A DNA stretch of 64,000 bases, from NCBI RefSeq assembly GCF_014068355.1, contig NZ_CP059674.1, positions 620,001-684,000 of the forward strand, in the 5' to 3' direction. The translations under genes were made by a program, and so were the position numbers. Source of the stretch: Mycoplasma tullyi (GTDB lineage: Bacteria; Bacillota_I; Bacilli_A; Mycoplasmatales; Mycoplasmoidaceae). The notes under the pieces were generated by a model that saw only the letters and a list, made by a program, of their open reading frames with translations, had not been told where the DNA came from and made no database searches. The first letter of the stretch is position 1, and every line of letters begins with the position of its first letter. Positions 36,966-45,789 of the stretch are shown here, piece after piece.

Positions 36966-37103
36966 CTAAATCTTGTTTACCTTAATCTTGGTATCAATGC
37001 GCTTATCAACACGGTAAATATTAGAAGGCTTTCAGTTCTTCATAATATTTGTTCTATCTTTGGTATTAAAACCCTGTGTTAATAATTGGTAATTTCTTAA
37101 CAT
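36966..37103 (-). CDS. Short leader ORF of the PDxFFG/opp-2 operon
   Basis: 45 codons beginning MLRNYQLLTQGFNTKDRTNI, with one TGA Trp. The ATG is 12 nt after TATAAT, the same geometry as the opp-1 leader. The peptide is basic, of unknown function. Conservation of MLR-N-Q and spacing between two operons supports translation but is short. Confidence 0.5.
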
Positions 37104-37115
37104 AATATCTTTTCT

Positions 37116-37147
37116 ATTATACATAAAAACTTGAAATGTGCACATTT
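37116..37147 (-). promoter_or_regulatory. TATAAT box and palindrome of the opp-2 leader
   Basis: Minus-strand TATAAT at 37116-37121. A perfect 14-bp palindrome AAATGTGCACATTT (37134-37147) overlaps the -35 position and could be an operator. No good -35 hexamer is seen. Confidence 0.5.
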
Positions 37148-37289
37148 AATATGCTTAATTAAGCTTAATTGTGTTTTTAGCAGGTTTTAATTAGATCAAG
37201 ATTAGGTTTGAGCTTATTCAAGTTTATTTATTTGTATATAAGAAAAGATTGATAGAACTAATATTTGAATAGAACTGATTTAATTAAAA

Positions 37290-37317
37290 AACTTCAAGCA
37301 GATTATTGCTTGAAGTT
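37290..37317 (-). terminator. Terminator of rpsB
   Basis: Perfect 11-bp stem AACTTCAAGCA / TGCTTGAAGTT, 6-nt loop, followed by TTTTTAATT on the minus strand, 15 bp past the rpsB stop. Confidence 0.9.
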
Positions 37318-37332
37318 AATATTTGGTTAATT

Positions 37333-38304
37333 TTATTTATCAGCTTTTTTCTCAGCTGGTTTTGAACTTTCTTCTGATTTAGGTTGTTGTTTTTTAAAAC
37401 CAGCACGGTCACGATTAACAACAGTTCTAGTTTCTTTTTTAACTAGTTGAGGAATGTCGATCTCTTCATCAGGTTTGAAAGCAAACTTAGCTGGACTACC
37501 TTGAGCTAATGCTACAGCATCACCTAATAAGTTAAGTAATAAGGTAACTGAACGAATGTTGTAGTTATTAGCTGGAATCGGTAAAGTAATGATATTTGGA
37601 TCAGAGTTAGTATTACATAAAGCAATAACTGGAATTCTTAGTTTTCTAGCTTCTGTAACTGCATTCTTTTCTTTAACTGGATCATCAATTACTAAAACGT
37701 GAGGTAAGCCTTGCATATCTTTGATCCCACCAAAGAACTTTTCAAGTTTAGCAAGTTTTTTCATGATCATGATCTGTTCTTTTTTAGTGTACTTAGTTAG
37801 ATCATTATCACGAGTGTGGATTAATCTCTTTAATTGATTAATCGAATTACTAATTGTCTTGAAGTTAGTTAGTGTTCCACCTAATCATCTTTGGTTAATG
37901 TAGAAACTATTAGTTCTTTCAGCAATTGATTGAATTAATTCTTGAACTGCTTTAGACTTAGTTCCAACGAATAAGATGTTCTTCTTAGCTTTAGCTGCTT
38001 CAGTTAAGTAATTAAAAGCTTCGTGTAACTTAACATTTAATAGATCTGAGTTAATTAGATCAAACTGAGCACTGAATTGGGCAGCATGTCTTGGAATAAT
38101 GTAGTGCTTCATTTTTGGGTTTCACTTACGTTTAGCTACCCCATTGAATGCACCCACGTCTAAAAGCTTTGTGTGTGTTACTAAAACTTTGTCTGTTGAA
38201 TTTGCAGGCACTTGTTCATTATTATCTTGAACAGTTTGTGCAGGTGATTCTTCTGCTTTTACAGCTTGTGCTGATTCAACATTTAAATCTTCAAATAAAA
38301 ACAT
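37333..38304 (-). CDS. rpsB: Ribosomal protein S2
   Basis: 323 aa. S2 signatures: KRKWNPKMKHYIIPRH (Trp by TGA), LVFV-type [72 protein letters not shown]. An N-terminal extension of about 45 residues rich in Ala/Gln/Glu (DLNVESAQAVKAEESPAQ) and a Lys/Glu tail make it longer than bacterial S2. Monocistronic here; tsf is not adjacent. Confidence 0.97.
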
Positions 38305-38403
38305 TTAAATAAATGTTCACCTTTCTATAAATTATGTCGTGTAATTAAAAAAATCTATTTTATTAATAGACCGTATATATTTTATACTAATTAATCAAAT
38401 AGA

Positions 38404-38997
38404 TTAGAAATTTTTCGCTTTTTCTTTTATAAGTGCTAGATTAGGAGCAACGATCTCACTAGGTTGCTTGTTTAAGTATTCAACTTTAGTACCAGCTACT
38501 TTAATAGCATCAACCTTAGCACCAATGAATTCAAACACACCTCTTAATAAAACAGTTACATCAGCAAATGCGTATCAACCTTCAGGTGCACCTTGAGTGT
38601 TGATGATCATTACTTTTAAGTGATCCATTAAACCAACAGATCCACCTTTTTTAGAGTATTTGTAACTAAAGGTTTTATTTGCTACACAAATCTTATCAAG
38701 TCAATTCTTTAGAGTTGCTGGATAATTGAAGTTAGTCATCGGAGCAATTACTACTAGTTTATCAACACTTTTAATTTGATTGATTAATGGATCAACATTT
38801 TCATCTTTAAAATGTTCTTTAGAATTTTTAGATGTTAAAGTCATTGATCCCTTATCTAATTCATTTAGATCTAATCATTCAACTTGATCAGATGGATTAA
38901 GTTTTAAGTATTCAGCTTCAAATGTTTTAGCTAATTGATAAGAAAAACTAGCTTCATTAGCTACTGGTGAAGCATTAATAAAAAGTACTTTGCTCAT
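38404..38997 (-). CDS. azoR: FMN-dependent NADH-azoreductase / AcpD-like flavoprotein
   Basis: 197 aa from ATG at 38997 (MSKVLFINASPVANEASFS). Flavodoxin-like fold with the AzoR phosphate loop (INASP..) and the segment VVIAPMTNFNYPATLKNWLDKI typical of the family. GLMDHLKVMIINTQGAPEG corresponds to the region binding the flavin ring. It likely reduces quinones or azo compounds; older annotations call it ACP phosphodiesterase. Two or more in-frame TGA codons. A GGAA-rich upstream sequence precedes the ATG. Confidence 0.88.
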
Positions 38998-39205
38998 TGA
39001 TTCCTCTTTCGTATTAAATATTAATAAGTTTAAGTACCTATATTATACGCCTAAGCAGTTACTATATTGGTTTTGTACATTGGGTGGCTTGTTATTTTAT
39101 TAGGTTGTAGATGATTAAAGAACATCGCTGCATTGCCAATAACAAGCTTTAAATCTTATTTTTATTCCAAGTTAGTTTACATCGTAGGAAAAGTCAAGTT
39201 ATCTA

Positions 39206-39360
39206 TATAATAAGGAACTAAAACAATGAGTTTTAAATACAACTTCGAAAAAAATGAAGACATATTGACAGCAATTGAAAAAATCTAATTTTGTATTCAA
39301 TTAATTATCGTCTTTATCAAGATTGCGCTAGATTATCTTATTGATAAACATATTGCATAA
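39206..39360 (+). pseudogene. Small degenerate ORF with promoter-like TATAAT
   Basis: TATAAT at 39206-39211, AAGGAA at 39212-39217, ATG at 39226. Reads MSFKYNFEKNEDILTAIEKI, then TAA (39286-39288), and the same frame stays open for 23 more codons (FCIQLIIVFIKIALDYLIDKHIA). It is either a 20-residue peptide or a gene broken by one stop. Confidence 0.4.
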
Positions 39361-39435
39361 CGAAAATATAATTTGATCGATGAAAAGAATACAATCAATT
39401 CACATATAAGTAATAAATATCAAGTATGTTAAAGG

Positions 39436-39669
39436 TTATCAACATTTTATTTTTCTTTTGTTTAGGAGACTTATATCGACGTAAATCCTTATATTTACCG
39501 TGTTTTTTAAATATTTTTGAAATTCATTTATAAGTTTTTGATCTGCAAAATAATGAAATTGATTAGTTTTGTATGGATAATCCTTGACAAACACACATAC
39601 TAAACCATCACTATATAACCAAACATTACTGTTTAAATTCCATTAAATACGAAACAGTTTTAATGTCAT
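39436..39669 (-). pseudogene. Gene remnant with an in-frame TAA
   Basis: From ATG at 39669 the frame reads MTLKLFRI, TAA (39643-39645), then 67 open codons including NVWLYSDGLVCVFVKDYPYK and FADQKLINEFQKYL before TGA-TAA. The composition looks like a genuine protein, with no start codon after the stop. Probable relic of a deleted gene; family not recognised. Confidence 0.5.
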
Positions 39670-39816
39670 GACACCGCCAATTTGTTATAATTAAACATTA
39701 CTAGCCGATATAAGAAAATTTAATTATTAAGCTACGTCTGATAGATAAATATTTATAATCCTGTATTTGAAATCATTACTATAAAAAAATAAGAGAAATT
39801 AAAGATTGTTCAAAGT

Positions 39817-40722
39817 ATGGTTAAATTTTTTAATAAATTAATAAAGAGACTGATATATGTTATCGGATTAATCTTTGTGTTGCTACTAGGTGGGCTTGGT
39901 GCAACAGCTTATGTTTTCCATGACAATATATCTACTTATTACAAAAACTTCCAAGATAAGAATAACACTTTACTTAATCAAACTCGTGAAGTGTTGTTTG
40001 ATGTGCAAAGAATTACTTCTAATCCCGACCTAAGCACTATTCCTATGAGAATTGATAGTGCTATAAATACCGTTGATGGTAGCTTAGATCAATTTAAAAC
40101 GACGATCAGTAATACTAAAAGTAATGTATCTTCAGTAGAACAATCAATCCAAGATATCAAAGAATCTTTAAAGAAGAATGAATTTACTCTTAGACTTCTT
40201 TCTAAAGAAGACTATGATAATACAATGCGTAGATTAGATCAATTTCAAACTACCGCAAAGGATTTAAATGACAAGGTTATTCCTAATGCTGAAAAGATTA
40301 TAGATAATGTATCAACAGATTTAGTTGACGCAAGAAAATTGCATGACATCATTGATATTTCTCAACTGCTTCAGAACGTTGATAAAACTGTAGAACCAAT
40401 TAGTAATATTGTTAATAGTTTGCTTGAAATCAATAACGCAGTTGATTCTGATAAATTTTCTGGAAGCTTAAAATTTGTGTCGTTCATCTTAATGACTGTT
40501 AGTTCATCATTATTATCATTAGGCCTTCTGACTTTTATATTAAGATTAATCTTTTATAGATCTATTAATGGATATGTAGTTAAAAGATCAAAAGCTAAAG
40601 AACAATTAGCTGAGTTCTTTGAAAAAGCTTGTCAACTTTACCCAGAACTATCTAATGAACTTGTTAGGGGTGCTGAACCTATTAAACAACCAGAGACTAG
40701 GACAGAAAGATATCCAGAATAA
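39817..40722 (+). CDS. Membrane protein with extracellular coiled coil
   Basis: 301 aa. N-terminal TM (residues about 12-33, YVIGLIFVLLLGGLGATAYVF), a helical, coiled-coil-like domain of about 190 residues (LDQFKTTISNTKSNVSSVEQSIQDIKESLKKN), and a second TM at about 222-246. A basic, then acidic C-terminal tail follows. The architecture resembles a sensor or spacer with both ends cytoplasmic. Unknown function. Monocistronic, with terminator. Confidence 0.8.
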   Translation: MVKFFNKLIKRLIYVIGLIFVLLLGGLGATAYVFHDNISTYYKNFQDKNNTLLNQTREVLFDVQRITSNPDLSTIPMRIDSAINTVDGSLDQFKTTISNTKSNVSSVEQSIQDIKESLKKNEFTLRLLSKEDYDNTMRRLDQFQTTAKDLNDKVIPNAEKIIDNVSTDLVDARKLHDIIDISQLLQNVDKTVEPISNIVNSLLEINNAVDSDKFSGSLKFVSFILMTVSSSLLSLGLLTFILRLIFYRSINGYVVKRSKAKEQLAEFFEKACQLYPELSNELVRGAEPIKQPETRTERYPE

Positions 40723-40751
40723 AAAATACTCTCGTTTGAGAGTATTTTTTT
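40723..40751 (+). terminator. Terminator after the coiled-coil membrane protein
   Basis: 11-bp stem AAAATACTCTC / GAGAGTATTTT, 4-nt loop, then TTT. It overlaps the stop region and lies 26 bp from the convergent rarA stop, so it may serve both directions. Confidence 0.9.
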
Positions 40752-40776
40752 TATCGCTTGAAAGGAATATTTTTAA

Positions 40777-42018
40777 CTATTTGCTTTTTCTTCATTTTAA
40801 CCAATAGTCATTAAGTAACTTCTCGTTATAATTGTGAGTTTGTTTAATGTAGTATTTTTTATCCCTAATTTCTCTAGGTAGATAATCTTGACTTACTCAG
40901 TGATTATCATAATTATGAGGATTTTTATATTTTTGCATATTGTTAGATGGACTAGATATATTAATTGGATTTTTCTTAATATGTCAAGGAACATCATGAA
41001 CATTACCATTAGCAATTTCAACTAGTGCATCCGAAATTGCTTCATAAGCACTGCTAGATTTTTCAGATAAAGCCATCTCTATAACAATACTACTTAAGAT
41101 TTGGTTAGCTTCTGGAAATCCTACTTCTTTAGCAGCTTGAGTAGCTAAATAAACCCTTGAACATAAATCTGAGTTTGCTAACCCTATATCTTCATAAGCA
41201 CAAGCTATTAATCTTCTCGAGATTGTTACTAGATCTTTAGTAGCAATCAGTTGTGCCAAATAATAGACCGCAGCATCAGGATCAGATCCTCTAATAGATT
41301 TTTGTAAACCAGACTTAAGGTCATGAAACGTATCACCATATGATGCTAAAGAAAGATTATTGTCTATGACATTTTTTAAAATTTCTTCGGTAATTTTGAC
41401 ATCTTTGTAATAAATATCTAATAACTCAATAATGTTGATTCCTCTTCGTAAATCGCCGTTAACCATATTAGCGATTTTATACAAAATATCATCGTTAATT
41501 GTTGTGATATTTTTTTCTTTAACTATCTTTTTATATCCTTCAAATAGTTCTATACTTGTTGGGTTAACTAATTCAATTGTATGAACCCTAGAACGAATTG
41601 CTGGATTGATAGTAAAGTAAGGGTTTTCAGTTGTTATACCAAATAAGATAAATGATTTAGCATCTAATCCTTTAATTAAAAGATCTTGTTTGTCTCTGTG
41701 TAATCTGTGAATTTCATCAATAATAATTACACATTGACTTAAATCTTTAGCTTTATTAATAAATTGTTTAAGTTCTTGTAAACTGTCACTAGCAGAGTTA
41801 AACGAAAAACTAGGTAAGTTCATCTCTGAAATTAGAATATTACATAAAGTTGTTTTACCTATTCCAGGTTCTCCTGTAACTAATAAAGAATATGGTTTTT
41901 TAAGATCGACCATTCTTCTTAAAATTCCAAATTCATGCAATAAATGTCTTTGACCTATAAGATCATCTACAGATTTGGGTTGATAAAAAGGTTCTTTATT
42001 TTTCGATACAAAAAGCAT
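40777..42018 (-). CDS. rarA: RarA/MgsA-type replication-associated AAA+ ATPase
   Basis: 413 aa. Walker A VTGEPGIGKTT, Walker B VIIIDEIHRLHRDKQ, sensor-1 LFGITTENPYFTINPAIRSRVHTIEL, and the C-terminal family motif IRGSDPDAAVYYLAQLI with RRLIACAYEDIGLAN. RarA acts at stalled forks with SSB. ATG at 42018 overlaps rsmI by 23 bp, so the two are co-transcribed. The frame runs through TGA Trp codons to a basic end (YWLKWRKSK). Confidence 0.93.
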
Positions 42019-42817
42019 ATAGTGATGAACTCTTTAGATTGTATTTATCGGCTAAATATTTGCATGCATCTTTTGAACGCATATTGTATTTAATTAAGGT
42101 GTTTAACTCCTTAATAATTTCTTCATTTATTTCGTTATTTTGTTCAACGTTTCTCTTGTTAATCAAAATAACAAACTCCCCTTTATATTCAATTTTACCG
42201 ATGATTTCGTCAATTTTTCCATAATAGACTGACTCAAATTTTTTCGTTAATTCTCTAGCTACACAAACTTCTAAATCCGGAAAATTTTCGTTAATAACTT
42301 CTAAAGTATTTTTTATTCTATGAACAGACTCATAATAAATTAAAGTTGTGTCGTATTTCAATTTTTCATTAAGCTCATTAATGATTTCTTGTTTTTTATA
42401 CCCCAAAAAACCACCATAATAAAATTGCGAACTATCAAAACCACTAGTCGCTAATGCGCACAACGCAGCATTAGAACCGTTTATACAAATAATCTGATTA
42501 AAACCAGCACTTCTTAAATAACTCACCAGTTTTTGTCCTGGATCATTTATACAAGGGAACCCAGCATCACTAACTAATCCAACATCATTACTTTTCAACT
42601 GTTCTTGGATCATCTCGAATCTATCAGATTCATTAAACTTGTGATAACTAACAAGTTTCTTATCTCTGAAATCTATATTTAGTAAATTTAATAATTTTTT
42701 AAAATTGTCGGTATTTTCGCAATAAATAATCTCTAATTTATTTAATATATCTAGTGCTCGATTATTTATTTCACTAAGATTACCAATTGGTAATCCTATT
42801 AAGTACAGGGCTGACAT
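41996..42817 (-). CDS. rsmI: 16S rRNA (cytidine1402-2'-O)-methyltransferase
   Basis: 273 aa. SAM-dependent tetrapyrrole-methylase fold: MSALYLIGLPIGNLSEINNRALDIL at the start, GLVSDAGFPCINDPGQKLV, the ATSGFDSSQFYYGGFLGYKK segment and YESVHRIKNTLEVI. It methylates C1402 of 16S rRNA at the P site. Upstream partner of rarA with overlapping ends. Confidence 0.95.
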   Translation of the reverse strand: MSALYLIGLPIGNLSEINNRALDILNKLEIIYCENTDNFKKLLNLLNIDFRDKKLVSYHKFNESDRFEMIQEQLKSNDVGLVSDAGFPCINDPGQKLVSYLRSAGFNQIICINGSNAALCALATSGFDSSQFYYGGFLGYKKQEIINELNEKLKYDTTLIYYESVHRIKNTLEVINENFPDLEVCVARELTKKFESVYYGKIDEIIGKIEYKGEFVILINKRNVEQNNEINEEIIKELNTLIKYNMRSKDACKYLADKYNLKSSSLYAFCIEK

Positions 42818-42882
42818 GTTATAATTTTAGTTTTAAAAAATTTAATGTTGATAAAATCAATTAACTTTAAATTGTTTAAACA

Positions 42883-44193
42883 ATGACAAAATATATCGAA
42901 AATAATGCACTTAGCACCTATACATTTAACCCAAGAGGTTTAAAAGCAATTATTTTTATAGGCGTCTTTAGTTCATTAATTTCTATTGGGTTCTTAGTAA
43001 TAGGTGGTGATGTTTCACTAGGGTTCAAGGTCTTCTTTAACTTTATTTGATATCCCTTTATTGGTTTGGGATATTGTATCTCAGCACTAGCTATTGGTTT
43101 TGATGTCTATACACATAAACATCTAACCTTTAAACAATACATTTATAAAAATAGGTTCTTTTATTTCTGTTTTTATACTTGTGCTTTTCTTAGCATTATT
43201 ATTTTCATCATCACCTTATCTGTATTAAGAAGTCAAAATAGTCCTCTAGTAGATTTAGGAATTCTAGCCAATAAAAAAGATCCTTTATTAGGATGAGGGA
43301 CTAATCCTAAAAACTGATACGGATTTGTATTCTTATACACACTAGTTCCTTTAGTTAACTACAACATTATTGGCACGACGTTTGTAGCAACACTATTTTG
43401 ATTCAACTTATTTGGTTTTTTAATCATTAACTTCCTGAACAAAGCCGGATTTTTCTGAAACACTTTCTTAATTGTTATCTTAGTAGCGTACTGTTTTTTC
43501 TCTCACCTGTGTTTATCAGTAGCTACCGAAAACACAGAGATCGCTCATAAAAACCCATGACTATTTGAAGTCTTTAGATATAGTGGATTTATTAACACTA
43601 TGACCTTGTTTTATTTTGGGTTATACATGAGAAAATACATGAGAATTTGAAAGTTCAAATTCTCAGTTACTACACTAGTTGTTCTAACCGTAGCAGCTAT
43701 CGTTGCTCAAACCGTTTTAGACTTTACTTACTACAAGAAGATTACTTTTGATTTCGTATTTGCTAACGCTTATGCTTCACCATTAATCTTAATCCTATCT
43801 TGATTATGATTAAATACATGTCTAGGATATAACTTAGATAATAAAAAAACTAAATCTAGATTTATAGGTCATTTTAATAAGTTTACACACCATATTAATT
43901 TCTGTTATCCAATCTGATTCCAACTAGCAGGATGGACATCAACATTTGTCTTTGGTTATTTATTTATTAATATCATTGCTGGAGTTGATATCAACCCTTC
44001 TTGATATCAAACCTTAAAACTATCGTTTAAATTAAATGCAGATCAAAATAACGCAATCTTTATTAGTTTAATGATATTTAATATGTTTGTTATTCCTGTA
44101 GCATATTACTATCCATCTAAGTTTATGCTCTATGCATTAAAGAAGATCGACCAGAAAGTTGAACTGAGACGTAATAATCAACTAATTAAATAA
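42883..44193 (+). CDS. Polytopic membrane protein, unknown
   Basis: 436 aa from ATG at 42883 (MTKYIENNALSTYTFNPRG), with many TGA Trp codons. About ten to twelve hydrophobic segments alternate with short loops; aromatic residues are frequent. Charged residues are mostly in short cytoplasmic loops (DNKKTKSRF, KKIDQKVELRRNN at the end). No transporter motif recognised. Possibly one of the multi-spanning families confined to mycoplasmas. Followed by a strong terminator. Confidence 0.8.
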
Positions 44194-44210
44194 GAGCCAA
44201 TAAACAATTA

Positions 44211-44239
44211 AAAAAGATGAGCTTAACGCTCATCTTTTT
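44211..44239 (+). terminator. Bidirectional terminator
   Basis: 12-bp stem AAAAAGATGAGC / GCTCATCTTTTT, 5-nt loop, between convergent genes ending at 44193 and 44277. Confidence 0.9.
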
Positions 44240-44276
44240 ATTTGTTTGAATATATTTGTTAGTAATATTTAAGAAA

Positions 44277-44690
44277 CTATTTAATTGTAATTTTTTCTTC
44301 AACAACGATTCTTCCAGATAATGAATTAAATACTGGACAAATCTTGTGAGCATACTTAACAATTTCTTTCATTTCTTCTAATGTCTTGTTAGATTTAACA
44401 ATTCATTCAATTTGGATCTTTCTTAAACCGTAGTATTCATCTTCAGGTTCAGGGTCTCTTCAAGCTTGAATCTTCATTTCAAGTTCTTCAAGTTCTAATC
44501 CAAATTTCTTAGGACCGTAGTAATTAACTACACTTAATTCACATCCCATTAAACCATTCATCATTAATTCTAATGGAGATGGTCCTTTAGTTGTTGATGA
44601 ATCCATTACTAGTTCATGCTTGGGAGTTTTACCTGTAACTGTGCGGTCAGGATTTACTTTTGCTGTAAATTCGTATTCTTTTCTAGCCAT
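44277..44690 (-). CDS. OsmC/Ohr family organic hydroperoxide reductase-like protein
   Basis: 137 aa. MARKEYEFTAKVNPDRTVTG, then KGPSPLELMMNGLMGCELSVV with the first catalytic Cys, and AHKICPVFNSLSG with the second Cys, the redox pair of the OsmC fold. Detoxifies organic peroxides. One TGA Trp in the middle. Located beside rpmB as in other pneumoniae-group mycoplasmas (MG426-MG427 order). Confidence 0.92.
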
Positions 44691-44738
44691 AAATAATTTT
44701 CTTAATATTTTCTTTAATTCTTATAACATAATACTAAA

Positions 44739-44766
44739 AAAACTAGCGTTATATAACGCTAGTTTT
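44739..44766 (-). terminator. Terminator of rpmB
   Basis: Palindromic 13-bp stem AAAACTAGCGTTA / TAACGCTAGTTTT, followed by T residues on the minus strand, 24 bp after the rpmB stop. Confidence 0.85.
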
Positions 44767-44789
44767 ACTATTTAGTTGTTTATTAAAAA

Positions 44790-44984
44790 CTAAGCCAATA
44801 GGTCTAGTTTTCTTAATGTTCTGATCGTTCTAGCTGAAACTTTAACAGTTAATGTACCACGATCAGTTTTTACTTTAACTTTTTGTAGGTTTAAGTTTCA
44901 ACGACGCTTGGTAATATTTAAAGCATGAGAACGATTATTTCCTGCTAAAGGACCAAGCCCGGTTAGATCATCTCTACGAGCCAT
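44790..44984 (-). CDS. rpmB: Ribosomal protein L28
   Basis: 64 aa, [32 protein letters not shown]..., matching L28's GN-SHA-N-TKRR core with [16 protein letters not shown] at the C terminus. Too short and TGA-containing to stand out in a plain ORF scan. Confidence 0.95.
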
Positions 44985-45060
44985 ATTTAATTTATTGTTT
45001 TTATACCTTAACTATTTTAACATATTAGCAATAGTTTTTTAAATATTTTAAAATCTTGTC

Positions 45061-45702
45061 ATGCTTAAGAAATTAACGATCAACCAGGTTGATCATAAAC
45101 TAGTAAATCAGATTACTAAACTTATATTTGATAAGTTTAATCTACATAAGAATATTATTCCGTTTTTATTAAAGCATAAGATTGAAAAACTATTCGCTCA
45201 CTGAGCTTTAATGAAAGCAACAACTGTTATTGTAGATGAAAACTATAACAACATCTTAATCTATTCAGATAATATAGATCAAATTAATAAGAAGTTTCAA
45301 CAAGAATATATCAACTTGATTAACACTTTTCAATACGTAGAAGCTAACGATGAGAAGAGTGTTAATACATCTATTATTCATCGTTATAAATACTTATTAT
45401 CTAGATATGAAACCTTGATGTTAAATCAAGAAGTTGAATCTGATATTAAAAACCAAAACCAAATCTTATTATTATTAAGTAATGATGAATCGTTTTTAGA
45501 TAATGCGAAAGCATTAATTGATGCTGATAAAGACCTATTTGGTTTTAGTGCTTCACATCTTAATTATGCCGATTATGATAAGAATAAGATGTATCAAATC
45601 ATTAAGATCCCTTTAATGATTAATAATATGCAAATTAAAGATGTGAACCAAGAAGATGTGGTTATCTATCTTTATTCAACAAAGCAAGCAGTTGATGAAT
45701 AG
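45061..45702 (+). CDS. Hypothetical soluble protein
   Basis: 213 aa from ATG at 45061 (MLKKLTINQVDHKLVNQITK), with one TGA Trp near residue 48. The sequence is Asn/Ile/Lys-rich, without signal peptide or TM; the N-terminal 50 residues are basic and helical, the rest mixed alpha/beta (TVIVDENYNNILIYSDN). No family recognised. Monocistronic with a terminator behind it, divergent from rpmB. Confidence 0.75.
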
Positions 45703-45725
45703 TTAATAAGTCTAAAGATTAATAA

Positions 45726-45759
45726 AAAAATAGTTCATTCTTGCGAATGAACTATTTTT
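45726..45759 (+). terminator. Bidirectional terminator
   Basis: 15-bp stem AAAAATAGTTCATTC / GAATGAACTATTTTT with a 4-nt loop, between convergent genes ending at 45702 and 45790. Confidence 0.9.
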
Positions 45760-45789
45760 ATTTTTAGATCTTAAGTTAATTGCTTTTGA

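Larger units (their letters stand above)
38998..39816. other. Decayed spacer, 0.8 kb
   Basis: No intact gene. It holds two small degenerate reading frames (listed separately) and an interrupted inverted repeat GCTTGTTATT / AATAACAAGC around 39088-39148. The rest is AT-rich sequence in which I see nothing further. Confidence 0.6.

Noticed and set aside
39667-39816. Promoter-proximal small ORF on the plus strand before the coiled-coil protein
   Set aside because: No RBS and stops in all frames; only AT-rich leader sequence is seen.
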